From contig OZ345384.1 in the NCBI GenBank assembly GCA_977006965.1, forward strand, positions 1,178,001 to 1,242,000: a stretch of 64,000 nucleotides of DNA. The letters run 5' to 3'. The first letter of the stretch is position 1. Each line of letters starts with the position of its first letter. Under the pieces are notes generated by a model. That model ran no database searches, had not been told where the DNA came from, and worked only from the letters and a program-made list of their open reading frames with translations. Of this stretch, positions 10,760-21,374 are shown piece after piece. The stretch comes from Phymatolithon calcareum. Its lineage: Eukaryota; Rhodophyta; Florideophyceae; Hapalidiales. The position numbers were made by a program, and so were the translations under genes.

Positions 10760-11749
10760 TTATGCCTCTGGTGCAAACTCGTCTTGCTCCATATTTAGAT
10801 CTCCGTCCAGTCCCTTCTGTCCGTCAATAATAGCACTATGGAGTACGTCAACCATGAGCCGTTCTGGGGGAGGAGTCAAGCAGGTTGGAGTTTGCATTCT
10901 GGCCTCGCCCTTGCCCATGGAAACGCTTAACACGGGAGATTTTCGAGCAGCCACGTTCCCGCCAGTCGTCTCCCCGATCAAGTTCCCCGGTCCATCTTCG
11001 ACGCATGGCAAGTTAATCGCGGCAGGTATGTGAGGGGAGATTGGCAAATATTTTTTCGCCGTGTCAAACTTTCCGCTTCGACTTGTAGCTTTTATTTGGG
11101 ATTTGGGCCTCTCACCATTGCCGCCCCGGCCTCTGCGCTTTCCCCTGCCCCTGCTCCTCCCCGCCGCCGTCTCCGTCTCCGTCCCCGTCTTTTCTGTTGG
11201 TGAGTCACTCACAATTGGTCTTGGAGGCCAAGGCAAGCCATAAATTTTCGGTTTTCCATTGCCTTCAGTCCATCTTCTAATTGTGAATCCAAATGCACTC
11301 AAGATGTCCCTGTTACCTTCTCCCGTTTTCGCATCCGCCCTCCTTGTTTTTCCAGATCCGCGCCCTCTTCTTCTCTTACTGGCTCCCCTCCGGGAAGAAT
11401 TCCCCCGTCCCTTGCCCTTCTTGGTCAATACTTTCCAGTTTTCATGTGCCCCGTCAGGATTGTCAATCGCTATGCGTGCGACAGGCAAGTTCTGATCATT
11501 TCGGTTTGGCTTCCGAACCGCTCCACTTCCTTCCAGAATTACCTGCCCGGAACTACACCAAGCATGCTTGAATTGAACGACATTACAAGTAGACATCGGC
11601 GTTTCTGGTGTCATCAGCTTGAGGATCGCCACAGGTTCATCCGCGCATCCTTCATCCAACACTTCCTCCTCCGTGTTATTTGTCAAGTATTTCATCAATC
11701 CCTTACCACCAGAAATGCCTCTATGCAACGTTTGTATGCACTCGTCCAT
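10760..11749 (-). CDS. Arg/Gly-rich basic protein, hypothetical
   Basis: 329 aa from ATG 11749. I do not recognise a family. The N-terminal third is mixed (MDECIQTLHRGISGGKGLMK). Two very basic RG-rich tracts follow: KKGKGRGNSSRRGASKRRRG near residue 120 and GRSRGRGKRRGRGGNGERPK near residue 200. RG tracts of this kind usually bind RNA or act as nuclear or nucleolar signals. The frame stays open upstream of the ATG to about 11790, where 'gttctctag' could be a splice acceptor, so an extra 5' exon is possible. It sits among mobile elements, so a retroelement ORF1 (nucleic-acid-binding) protein is an alternative. No zinc knuckle is seen. Confidence 0.45.
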   Translation of the reverse strand: MDECIQTLHRGISGGKGLMKYLTNNTEEEVLDEGCADEPVAILKLMTPETPMSTCNVVQFKHAWCSSGQVILEGSGAVRKPNRNDQNLPVARIAIDNPDGAHENWKVLTKKGKGRGNSSRRGASKRRRGRGSGKTRRADAKTGEGNRDILSAFGFTIRRWTEGNGKPKIYGLPWPPRPIVSDSPTEKTGTETETAAGRSRGRGKRRGRGGNGERPKSQIKATSRSGKFDTAKKYLPISPHIPAAINLPCVEDGPGNLIGETTGGNVAARKSPVLSVSMGKGEARMQTPTCLTPPPERLMVDVLHSAIIDGQKGLDGDLNMEQDEFAPEA

Positions 11750-11789
11750 CAATGTGAAAAATTCTAGCTTCTCGGTTATGTTTTGTGGC

Positions 11790-13390
11790 TAGAGAACACT
11801 TCGCAGGTGCGCAGAGATGCCAATGGGACCACTCCAGACTTGTGCACATGTAGGTTGAAGTGCCTGCAAAAAAAGCAGTGTCGGCTGCAATACTGCTACC
11901 TAGCCCTGTGATGGAGAAGTCCTGTGAGATTTGGTTCTTGTCACATCTTCCAATAAGATGTCGCCTTGATGATCACTGGGGGGCGCAAAAATTAGCCAGG
12001 ATCCAAAAATGTGGAGTTTTCAAACTCTATCACCAGAGTTTTTGGGTCATACTTTGTTAACAGCAGTTTCAGAACTTCTCGTTTATATTTTCAGAGGTCA
12101 TCATAATGCAATTCTGACCGGAGTTGTTTTCTTCATTCATCGGTGCCTTGGAGCTGCAGGTTCATGAACTCAGAATTGACACCGGCCGCAGTTCTACTGC
12201 GAAGCAGGAAGAAAATACTAGTCAAAGTCTTTTGGATGCGCTAAAGTGATGTGATAAGGATCCGGCTAGCCGAAGTTTAAGGCGTATCGCAGAGTTTTTA
12301 CTATAGCCTCCTGCAGCTTAGCCACATGTAATGCAAACAAATTGATGTGACCGCAGCGCCGTACACGTGCAAGCGAGTCAACTTGGTATTTAATCTCGTG
12401 TCGGGGTCCATAGCACGGGAGCACGAAATGAACACTTTCGCACGTGCGCAAGCGGAGGAATTTGTTTTACCATCAAGTTCATTGTGCGCTGACGGTCCTG
12501 TCCAAAACCACACGAGGTCAAGGCCCTGAGAAGAGACAATGGCTCCAAAGAACTACCGGCTGACCTACCGCACGGTCTTGAAGAACGCCGATATTGGACC
12601 AGGCGGCGCTCGTGCATTCTAAGAATGTGTCGAAGCCAGTACCATCGTAGGTCCCTGTTGCACATGTCTATCATCATAGTTATTTCCACGACACATGGCG
12701 ATCTTACACGAGACTTTTCATTGTACTTTAACTCCATGCATGGCCTTGATCCGAGCTTATGTGATACTGCGACTACGACCGACACAGCCTGGGTATGTCT
12801 ATTTCCATTCAATGACTTCTTTGCTTCGCGGTCCAACACTATCTTGCACTCTAACACAAAAAGCCTGTTGCACATGTCGATCATCATGTGTATTTCCACG
12901 ACGTTTCCCATACCGTTCCGTGATGCATTGCGATCTTACACGAGACTTTTTATTGTGCTTCAGGCTGCTCTTGCGCAGGACGCCCCATTTGGGATCTCGT
13001 ACAAATATTCGGAATGCATTGAATTGGACACACAGTCTCGACGAAGGGACGAGTAAGCAAACTACCGAGCATCGTCGGCGTCATAAGCCATGTTTGTACA
13101 ACGTTTACTCGTTCAACGTTCTCTTCCCTCTATTTTTTCCAACAGGTCATCCTGTGCAAGTCGTCAAATTTCCTTTTCCGTGCATTGTATACCAATCGCG
13201 GTAGCCTCTCGCAGATTGACAATATGGCTTAATACATGCAATGTTCTTGTCGGCTCCACTGAGCGAGCTAACTTGATGAGAACATGCAAGATTACCTGCT
13301 TCATGTCGCCATACTATTTCTATTTTGAGTTATGGACCCCCATCTTACGCCGTAGCAAAACTGATCGCTTAGGATGGTATTTTTTTTAAA
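11790..13390. other. Intergenic with a direct repeat, no gene seen
   Basis: No supportable gene. It contains a ~75-bp direct repeat (see 12655-12965). Open frames here are in repeat sequence and lack motifs. Confidence 0.4.
12655..12965. repeat. Direct repeat, units 210 bp apart
   Basis: The block starting 'ctgttgcacatgtc(t/g)atcatcat' at 12655 recurs at 12865. Both then share 'atttccacgac' and 'gcgatcttacacgagactttt(c/t)attgt'. The second unit has about 20 extra bases in the middle. The family is unknown. Confidence 0.6.
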
Positions 13391-13504
13391 AATAAATCTG
13401 TGCGAACGTTAATGGAACGAAGGAGAACACAAATGTTTATTATTTTTTAAAATAATAAACATTTGTGTGCTCCGTCGTTCCACTAACGTTCACGCAGATT
13501 TATT
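13391..13504. repeat. Long hairpin, MITE- or small-RNA-like
   Basis: Arms 13391-13446 and 13449-13504 (56 nt each) are reverse complements with only about five mismatches, around a 2-nt loop. The ends are 'aataaatctg' and 'cagatttatt' and the centre is AT-rich. A nearly perfect foldback of ~114 bp could be a foldback/MITE element or a small-RNA precursor. No clear target duplication is visible. Confidence 0.75.
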
Positions 13505-13914
13505 CCAACTTCCCCACCACGGAAGATTTTCTCCGCTTTGTGTTTCCTGCATTACTCCACGCAGTGCAGTCTATCTGCTGCTCCAGGTGCAACTTTCAGG
13601 TGCCGTCCTGGTCCTCTCAACTGCACTACGACATCAGTGGATGCTCCTACCACAGAAGCCTGTGAGCTCCGCTGCAGTGTCTTGCCTAAACTCCTCCAAC
13701 AGAACCGACGTATGGAGTCTCAAAACCTTCATATTTGTGCACGCCAACAGGGATCTCTTAACTCGTAATTTAGAGGATTTATTGAGAAGGTACCAGGTGT
13801 CCCAACTTGAGGGAAGTCGGCACCTTTCTAATCGCATTATACTAGCATCGAGCTTTGTCAGTTACGTTATTTAGAATTGCATAGTATCACGTCAATGGCT
13901 CGCGCCACTTCATT

Positions 13915-14340
13915 CTAATCGGTAGGGGTCCATGTGGGCTTCTTCAGGGTTCTGCTGAGCGTACCAATTGCCCATGCTCCTTGACTACCCATTTCTTCAA
14001 TCAGCTTCGTTGGGTTCCTAGGGAAGTGTCCTAAAAACCATCTTGCGCAAAGAATACTGTGTCTGCTTTCTTTCATCCTCATTGCCTGGTGTGGAAGACC
14101 CTTCTTGGAAAACGTTATTTTTCTTGCGCGGCGTTCTTCTTGTTTCTCCCAGACTCGTCGGAGGCTAGGCTTATCTTGAGGGTCAGCTGCTGTGTTCGCT
14201 TCTCGTATGCAGTCAAGTGTTTCGAGTTCGAGCTCTGCCCCGGCATCATCGGTCTCTTCTACTACCTTGCCCAATCTTCGTCTTAACTTGGAGTGTAGGT
14301 GGGATCTCTTAACTCCAGCCAGCCACATCCTCAAAACTTC
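13915..14340 (-). pseudogene. Possible LINE polyprotein fragment
   Basis: Minus-strand open frame (~140 codons) with a charged helical character: MWLAGVKRSHLHSKLRRRLG, then RRVWEKQEERRARKITFSKK, then SILCARWFLGHFPRNPTKLI. It resembles the region after the RT in LINE polyproteins in style (basic, helical) but has no catalytic motif. The start is not a clean ATG context. Treat as a likely remnant. Confidence 0.3.
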
Positions 14341-15950
14341 AGTTTGTGTCATACTCAGACTGGGTTCGCAGGAATATCCACGTGGAGTTAATTCTTCCTT
14401 TTTGCGCCTCCAGTGATCATCATGAGTGGAGCATTGCCGATAATGTCATTTTCCTATTTGCGGTATCGAATTTAATTGTGAAGGTACCCACAATATCGAA
14501 ATTGTTGTGGATCGCTGTACCTTCAGAGAAAAGTAACTGTAGCTGTTCGTGTTCTGTGCAGATTGATTGACAATCTGGCACCCGGAAACTACAGAACGGT
14601 AGACCACCCACACAGGTTTCATTGCAAGAGAAGTATCAAACCAGCTCAGTTGTTAACAGGGCAGTAGTGGATTTTTTGTTTTTCTAAGCTTTAAAATACC
14701 CTCGTAGCCCTCCCAAGACTCTGTGTTGTCGCTGCATTGCTCCGCTCAACTATGTACAGTCTGAAGTCAGTCCTACTGTCATGGCTCTGCTGCAGTTGCA
14801 GAAAACTCAGCTTCGCATCTATCTCTCCCCTGCTTATTGTCTTTTTCTTCGATGATAGTACCAAAGGTCGACTAGAATTCACCGGAAACTTCTTCCATAT
14901 CAGACGCCTTTTTCTTCATCTTGTCCTTCAGAAGTCGGCCGGTGATTGCATTTTTAGAACGGTAGTGATCCGAATTTGTCGTCGGCACCGCCATTGTGGG
15001 AAATCTTTCTGTCTTGTACTCACTCATTCGACGAGATGATAAACTTTCCAGGGAATCGACATTTTTTTGCAGGATGTTGTCATAGATTGAGCACCATGCC
15101 AATTTTAAAAATTTGGGTATTGACGCGGGGGAAGTCTGTATTTTTCTATTCGTCCGGTATCTTCGTGCTACAAGGGAATAGGCAAAGGGGGAGCGTGGAC
15201 GAGAACTCACAACTGTAGCCGCCTCATGGTGTAAGAGTGCGAACATCATATAAAGCGAGATTTTAGCTCTCTACGGCATAATTTAGACTCGCGGCAAAAT
15301 TTTGGATGTCGAAATCTCAAACGAGCTCTAGATAGGAATGTACTCAAGCTGACTGTGCATTGCACCATAGCTCTCCGACTTTTGGCACGGTCTCTAGCTC
15401 GGAGCTGGACGAGCGAAGCGTTCTGGACAAGTCCTGGTTCAGGAGCCTGCCTGGTTCCAGCCTTCAAGGATTGCTCTGCGGGAATTTACAGTGCCTCGGT
15501 CCACCAAACACAAAATTTGTGTTTTTCGAACACAAAGAGGTCATTTCCCACAAATTTTTCGCCAAATAAGTTCAGCACAATTTTCTGTTTTCGGCCGTGC
15601 CGCGCTATAGTGTGTGCACATGGGAAATCTGAATTTGCCTGTACGCACTGGTAAGAACCCGAACTCTCCCGCATCGCACTTCTGTCCTGCCCCTCTCGTC
15701 GATCATTTCGCTTTTAAGTAGGCGTTTGACGATCATTTCACGCTACACCTTTTACGAAAGACATTGTCTCAACGCGAACGAGAAGAAAAAACCGACAAAA
15801 CGTGAACGACGACGGTGACATCTCGACGACCTGATAACAACAAAAGCGTTGATAAGCAGAGAGCCACGCGGCAATTGCAATTCTTCCCACACGCGTCGCA
15901 CGCTCTTGAGCCGCGCGCGCCGCTGGCGCATGTCATGATTCACTTCGGCA
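14341..15950. other. Intergenic, no firm gene
   Basis: A minus-strand frame at 14872-15249 (125 codons, two ATGs at its start, Lys-rich end) could be a small exon, but it has no homology I recognise and overlaps plus-strand frames of equal length. The ~200 bases before 15951 are GC-richer and likely carry the promoter of the membrane-protein gene. Confidence 0.3.
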
Positions 15951-16685
15951 ATGTCGGCGTTCGTTGACGACGGCATCACTCTCACGGTCTCAACCTACGG
16001 CGCCGCTTCCGACGATATTCGTCGTCCCATCCTGGCGGACGATGATAGCCTATTAACCGTCTCGACGTACGGCGCGACCGCCGACCCAGAACAGGGCGTA
16101 CGTTCCGATTCATCATTGCCGGTTCCCTTCAGACAGGACTTGCTGTGGACCTCGCTCGCGCTCTCCTTCTTTGCGTTTTTGTGTGCCACATTACTTGCTT
16201 TCACATTGAGCGCTCGTTTCCAGCGCTTTATCGTGGAAAATGCAAACGCCCTCTTTACAATTCCCTATGTTATTTCGTTCATTATCATTCTTGCCTGTCT
16301 CGCCCCATGGGTGCCGTCGTCGTCAAGCTCACTGAATCAAATGAATGCAGGCGTTATTGCGTCAGTTTCGGATTTTCTGCTCATTCTCTTGGTTCTTGTG
16401 GAATGGGCTACTTGTCTCGCTCTCATGCTTGTCACGCTTGTCGCGGTTCATGAAGGACTCAGCTATATTTCCGTCGATGGTCTTATTGTTCCGCGTGGTG
16501 ATAATGCGCCTCCGGCCCAAACTGGGGCGCCGGATCCTGCCGTTGGAGGCATCCCGAGAAATTCGCCTATTATTCTCGCCGTTCCGCTGCTCACACTGTA
16601 TTCTCTGTTTAACGTACTCATGCATCTTTACTCGTGCCTCGAGAGCCTCGTAAGGAGACGCAGGGGTCTGTCGGATTCGAATTAA
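15951..16685 (+). CDS. Hypothetical multi-pass membrane protein, 244 aa
   Basis: Unrecognised integral membrane protein. ATG at 15951. Residues 1-60 are polar, with an imperfect internal repeat (LTVSTYGAASDDIRRPILAD and LLTVSTYGATADPEQGVRSD). Likely membrane helices: ~63-85 (LLWTSLALSFFAFLCATLLA), ~98-120 (LFTIPYVISFIIILACLAPW), ~135-165 (VSDFLLILLVLVEWATCLAL) and ~200-225 (PIILAVPLLTLYSLFNVLMH). It ends with a basic tail (SLVRRRRGLSDSN). Four helices with a polar N-tail would put both ends on the same side. It is intronless. Confidence 0.65.
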   Translation: MSAFVDDGITLTVSTYGAASDDIRRPILADDDSLLTVSTYGATADPEQGVRSDSSLPVPFRQDLLWTSLALSFFAFLCATLLAFTLSARFQRFIVENANALFTIPYVISFIIILACLAPWVPSSSSSLNQMNAGVIASVSDFLLILLVLVEWATCLALMLVTLVAVHEGLSYISVDGLIVPRGDNAPPAQTGAPDPAVGGIPRNSPIILAVPLLTLYSLFNVLMHLYSCLESLVRRRRGLSDSN

Positions 16686-18984
16686 CCATTCCTTAGATAC
16701 GCTGCAAATGCAGATGAAGTTCGGGCTGATTGTAATTTTTGGTGCGTACGATGTGCCCTACGTTGAACTTTACGTTCCGTCTCTTCTCCTACATCGAAAG
16801 GCTCGCTTCAAGTGAAGATGCAGCTCATGCTGGGCATTGCGCCTCTCCTGTCCTGAAGAAGAACCATTTCGCGCCAAGTGCGCAGCGAACAGTGATGGTT
16901 TGATTCTTCGGTACCACGGTGCAAATCAGAACAGTCAAGCAGGAAGATTTTCTTTGTATTATAGCGGCTTCTGTCGTTCTCATTGTATTCTTAAAGGCAT
17001 TTTACTGTGTCCTAATTTTCTCGTCGCGCCGCTTAGAGCTTTGAACTTTTTCCATCGCCGACGTCGTCTTCCACTGTGCGCTAAGTCACCCTTCTCGTAC
17101 TCTATACTCCCAAATTTTTTCGCAAATTGCGTGCGGTCACTACATTGTGCAGGCTACCGCGAGGGTTGCAAAACTAACCTAGTTAAACTCCCTTCCTTCG
17201 TACTCACGTATCCATGCCAGCGATTGACTTTTCTACACGTTATTACATCTAGTTCTATTATTGCGCAGGGGATCGGAAATATCGAGTCCGCGTTCGAGAC
17301 GTCGAAAGTCGAAGGAATCTGTCAGGATTTCAAAACCGGGCGGATATGTTAAGAAGCTCTGTGCCTCAAGAAAACAAAATGGAAGCGGAGATTTAACCGC
17401 CGATGACCCCGAGAGTTGTTCTAAACTTTTGCACGCAGAAAAATGTTTCATATTCCTGCTAGCTGATCGCAAAAACTGCATAAAAACGAGCATGTGAAAA
17501 CAATTCTGTTGATGAGGTCCAGCATGTCACCACATTTGTTCGCGAATGTGAGTGGAAACTGCAAAATGCCCGCCCATTTGCATTCTGGCAGTAAATTTGA
17601 TATCAATTCTCAGTCTGCTAGTAACCTCGTCTTTCGTCCCATTGCAGCTTGAGATACCTCTTCTAATTACAGCCGCTTTATGTCGCATCAGAATGCTGGT
17701 GCCTTCGCAAGGCAACTTTTGGCAATCAGGCCATTGTAAGGACGACAGAAAGTGCGAAATGTGATCAACTTGCACACTCTCTGCATATCCTTTCGAAGAG
17801 GTGTGGATGGTGCGATTCTGTAGTTGAGATCCACAATTCATAGCCAATACTATGTCGGCGAGTCCGAGATTCGTGGCTAACTTCTAGAAAGCAAATATCT
17901 GTTTTCTTTAGGTATCTCGAAATAATAGCACAATGCAGATTTTACATCTGAAGCTTCAGAATCCTCGGATTCCAGAATCTGATGTAAGAATTATCCAGTA
18001 CAATATCGACAACTGTTCAGATCTCAGGACGATGTCCACCAATGTTGTGCTCACATTCACAATACTGTCGCATCATCATGAGTCATGACCTTCGCGAACT
18101 ATGCCGGAAATGCTTCCGTGTAACGCGCGCTACGAACTGCGTTTGGCGAGGTTGGTCCTTGCCACTGTTCGCGTACTGTCACATGACTCCATCCACTTCG
18201 ACGCCCGTCCCGCCTGTTCATAGCTCCTCTAGCGCGCTCGTAGCAACTTTTGATTAGCCTTAGCCCGGCGCATCTACAGGCGAGCGACATATAACGTCGG
18301 CAATTGCGCTCGCATTCATGATTGCCGCCCTCGATATGCTCGTCATGTGCTCACATTCGCGGGCACTATGCAATTTCCTACGGGTATGGACCCAGCAATA
18401 GAGCTTCGCATCGACCGTCACACAAGCCGTTGAACTGCGAATGTTCCTTTTGCGGAGTTGGCGCAAACGCGCCACGGCCGGTGCACACAAACTGCGCAGG
18501 CACCGCGAGCGCAGTTGAAGTTAACGCGCCGCAACACAGGAGAACCGACCGGAGACCATACAGTTGGAAAACCGTCCTTTGACCTCCATCACGCAGGTTG
18601 CGGCACTTTTTTTTACTTCATAGCGACAGACTTGATTTGTCTCGCAGTTCTGGGCGATGCTTCTGCGCTAGACAGAATGATCCCCCACAATGAATTTGAC
18701 GAGCTATCTTATGATAGGAAAGGCAACGGGAGAAAAGGCGGACTTATGAAGTGTATGATAAGTCGCTCGAGCATGGACAGACAATTCTGCCACGTGGCCA
18801 CGTTCTCTTTCACATGTGGCAAACCCTAAAGGCTCGCCGTCGACGGCCCGACTGCACCAGCTGTCGCCGTCCCAATTGGTGGAATTCAATGCGGTCGACT
18901 CAGAGCCAGAAGTGCTGAGGAAAGCGCAAGAAGAAGGCGGGCTCCCCCCGGACGTCATTGAGCACCCGCGTAACTTGAATCACT
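16686..18984. other. Intergenic, no gene seen
   Basis: About 2.3 kb with scattered frames of 60-170 codons on both strands, none with motifs or a dominant frame. The part just before 18985 is the likely RPL15 promoter. Confidence 0.35.
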
Positions 18985-19738
18985 ATGGGTGCCTACAAGT
19001 ACCTTGAAGAGTTGTGGCGCAAGAAGCAGAGCGATGTGATGCGCTTTTTGCTGCGAGTGCGCGCGTGGGAGTACCGCCAGCTTCCGTCCATTCATCGCGC
19101 ATCCCGACCAACTAGACCGGACAAGGCGCGTCGTCTGGGATACAAAGCCAAGCAGGGCTTTGTGATCTACCGAGGTGCGTACATTTCGCCCTTTAGCGTT
19201 GCGAATGACATGCATTCTACGGTTTGCATTAATTGCGTCGCGCGCAGATGGTCGAAGACTTTTGAACTGACAGTCTTGTTTGCGACTTCCATTCTCGCGC
19301 ACGATCTCGATAGTCCGTATTCGTCGCGGTGGCCGTAAGCGTCCGGTGAAGAAGGGTATTCAATACGGAAAGCCTAACAATCAGGGTGTGACGGAGTTGA
19401 AGTTTGCGCGCAACAAACGCTCCGTGGCTGAGGAACGTGTGGGACGTCGGTGTGGAAACCTTCGTGTGCTTAACTCGTACTGGGTTAATGAGGATGCTGC
19501 GTACAAATATTTTGAGGTCATTCTTATCGATCCGAACCATACGGCAATTCGAAATGATCCGAGGATCAATTGGCTCGTTCGTCCAACCATGAAACATCGT
19601 GAAAACCGAGGCCTCACCTCCGCGGGTAGGAAGGCGCGTGGTCTTAACAAGAAGGGTCATGGTGTGATGAAGAAGAGACCTTCGGTTCGTGCGGTCTGGA
19701 AGAGGCACAACACGCTGCGTCTTCGTCGCTTCCGTTAA
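18985..19738 (+). CDS. RPL15: 60S ribosomal protein L15 (eL15), two exons
   Basis: Structural protein of the large cytosolic ribosomal subunit. Exon 1 is 18985-19174 ([20 protein letters not shown] … KQGFVIYR) and exon 2 is 19314-19738 ([14 protein letters not shown] … [20 protein letters not shown] … LRRFR). The 139-nt intron (19175-19313) begins GTGCGT and ends TAG, splitting a Val codon after its first base. The spliced product is 204 aa, the usual eL15 length, and all the signature blocks ([38 protein letters not shown]) are in place. Its placement between noncoding flanks indicates an ordinary single gene. Confidence 0.97.
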
Positions 19739-21148
19739 GTTTCTTAGATGCTGTAAATTGGCGCGTCTTTCTCGAGACTGGCATTGTGACCGGCAGGAAA
19801 CGTGTCGATTGAGCCCATTGTTTCATATTCTCATGTTCCACCTTCGCCATCAGACAGGGAAAAAATTAATGTCGTGTTAGGAAAAGCGTCTCGTCTGGTT
19901 GAGGGTGAATAGTAAAATGCGCAACCGATTGTTCGCCAGTCCTCCCTTCGCTGTGTGCGTATAGCCGTTCGTCGTACGTCCGACTTGTGCGTATCGAATT
20001 CAAAGAATTTCTGTGGAGAAACATTTTGCGAACGTCTTCTTCTGCCATAATGTCGGGTAAGTCTTAGCTGTCGAGGCACACCCAATTGCTTTATTCAGTC
20101 ATCTTTCCGAGTGCACTTAGAAAAGCGGAGCATCCATATATCGCCCAGCTGTTCATAAAATTCTACCGCTGTGCCGCTGCCTCCGTTTAGCGCCCTTCCG
20201 ACATTGCTTTCTTGGCAGGACTCTGTCCGGTCTTCTAGGAGGAATATCTTGCTCTCAATGCTGTTGATCTCCGGATACAAAGATAAGAGTCAATATACCC
20301 AGCTCTAAGCGCTCAGAGGTCAAAAATGCTGAATCCCTTGTACGCCAAAGCAACCATGAGCTCGTGCTATATGGACGAAAGGAGTTGCATTAATCGAAAA
20401 TTGAAAAATGTTCAAATAGTTGCAATACAATCGAGCGGCATTGCTCCGCTTCGCGAGCCGAAGCTCATCCATTCTCGTTTTAACATGGCGGGTCCCGAAT
20501 GGGACTCGAATAGGGCAAAAGAAGTTGTCTGAAGTGATATCAGGAAGCCAAATGGGGAATAAGCTCTTCGAATAGCGGAGTGAGGAAAACAGATGCTTCC
20601 CGTAGCATTTGTATATCTCATTCCGTTATTCGCCCGGTTTGGCGCTGTATCTGATCTGATTGAGATTTTAATTAAAAGTTCAATCACAGGTAGGACTTCC
20701 CGTCCGAAATGCATGCACAAAAAGAGAAATTCAATTTTGGCCTTGACCAGATCACAATCAGCGACGGATGGAAAATCATGATCCATATCATTCATTGACG
20801 GCAAAACACAAGGAACACCCCATAGCATTCCGATCCTGCCCGTGCGCAATTACCGTAGATTACCGTTTCATTCAGCGGAAGTAAAGAGAAAAATATTATA
20901 CTTGTCTCTACACTTCTGCCATGCATGTTTGTAATACAGTGTATGGTTATGGTTTTATGGTAGTACCTGGGGTTCCCTAGCTTGGGGGATAGAGGCAACT
21001 ACAGTAACGCTTTTATATTACAGTGTAAACGTGCACAGTGAGCGTGCATGATTATCATTATGACCTTCTTGTGCACAATCACGCAGGCATGGTGATTGGG
21101 CACCAGAAAGTCATACTCTACGGATCACCGCTGGGGGCGTCCTTTGCA
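19739..21148. other. Intergenic, no gene seen
   Basis: No supportable gene in ~1.4 kb between RPL15 and the SMC5 promoter. Minus-strand frames near 19866-20085 and 20095-20280 lack motifs, and the second has no ATG start. Confidence 0.35.
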
Positions 21149-21160
21149 TTTCCCGCGAAA
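21149..21160. promoter_or_regulatory. E2F-like palindrome upstream of SMC5
   Basis: TTTCCCGCGAAA is a perfect palindrome and matches the E2F/DP consensus (TTTSSCGC in both directions). It lies 215 bp before the SMC5 start codon. E2F sites typically drive G1/S genes in plants, algae and animals. The site is read directly from the sequence; binding is inferred. Confidence 0.55.
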
Positions 21161-21374
21161 ACCCCGCACGTCGCCTGCGCATCGAACTTTATGCTTGCCG
21201 GCATCGCGAAGCGCCATCTTCGAGCACCTTGCTGCCACCGACTGCAAAAGATTCATGAGCAGGGACTCGCGTTGCGTTCCGTACCGGCACTTCGACAATT
21301 GGCGGCAATCCTACAACTGTGTATGAAGCGCTCGATTAACAAAAACTCATCGTTGTCTTCCCGTTCGCTCAACC

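Noticed and set aside
14872-15249. 125-codon minus-strand frame starting with two ATGs
   Set aside because: No motif, overlapped by plus-strand frames of similar length, no clear promoter or splice sites.
16837-17352. 171-codon plus-strand frame
   Set aside because: No motif, Cys- and Phe-rich in the way of chance frames, no conserved-looking blocks.
20095-20280. 61-codon minus-strand frame near RPL15 that reads like a small protein
   Set aside because: The frame begins with TTG, not ATG, and I found no convincing splice partner.
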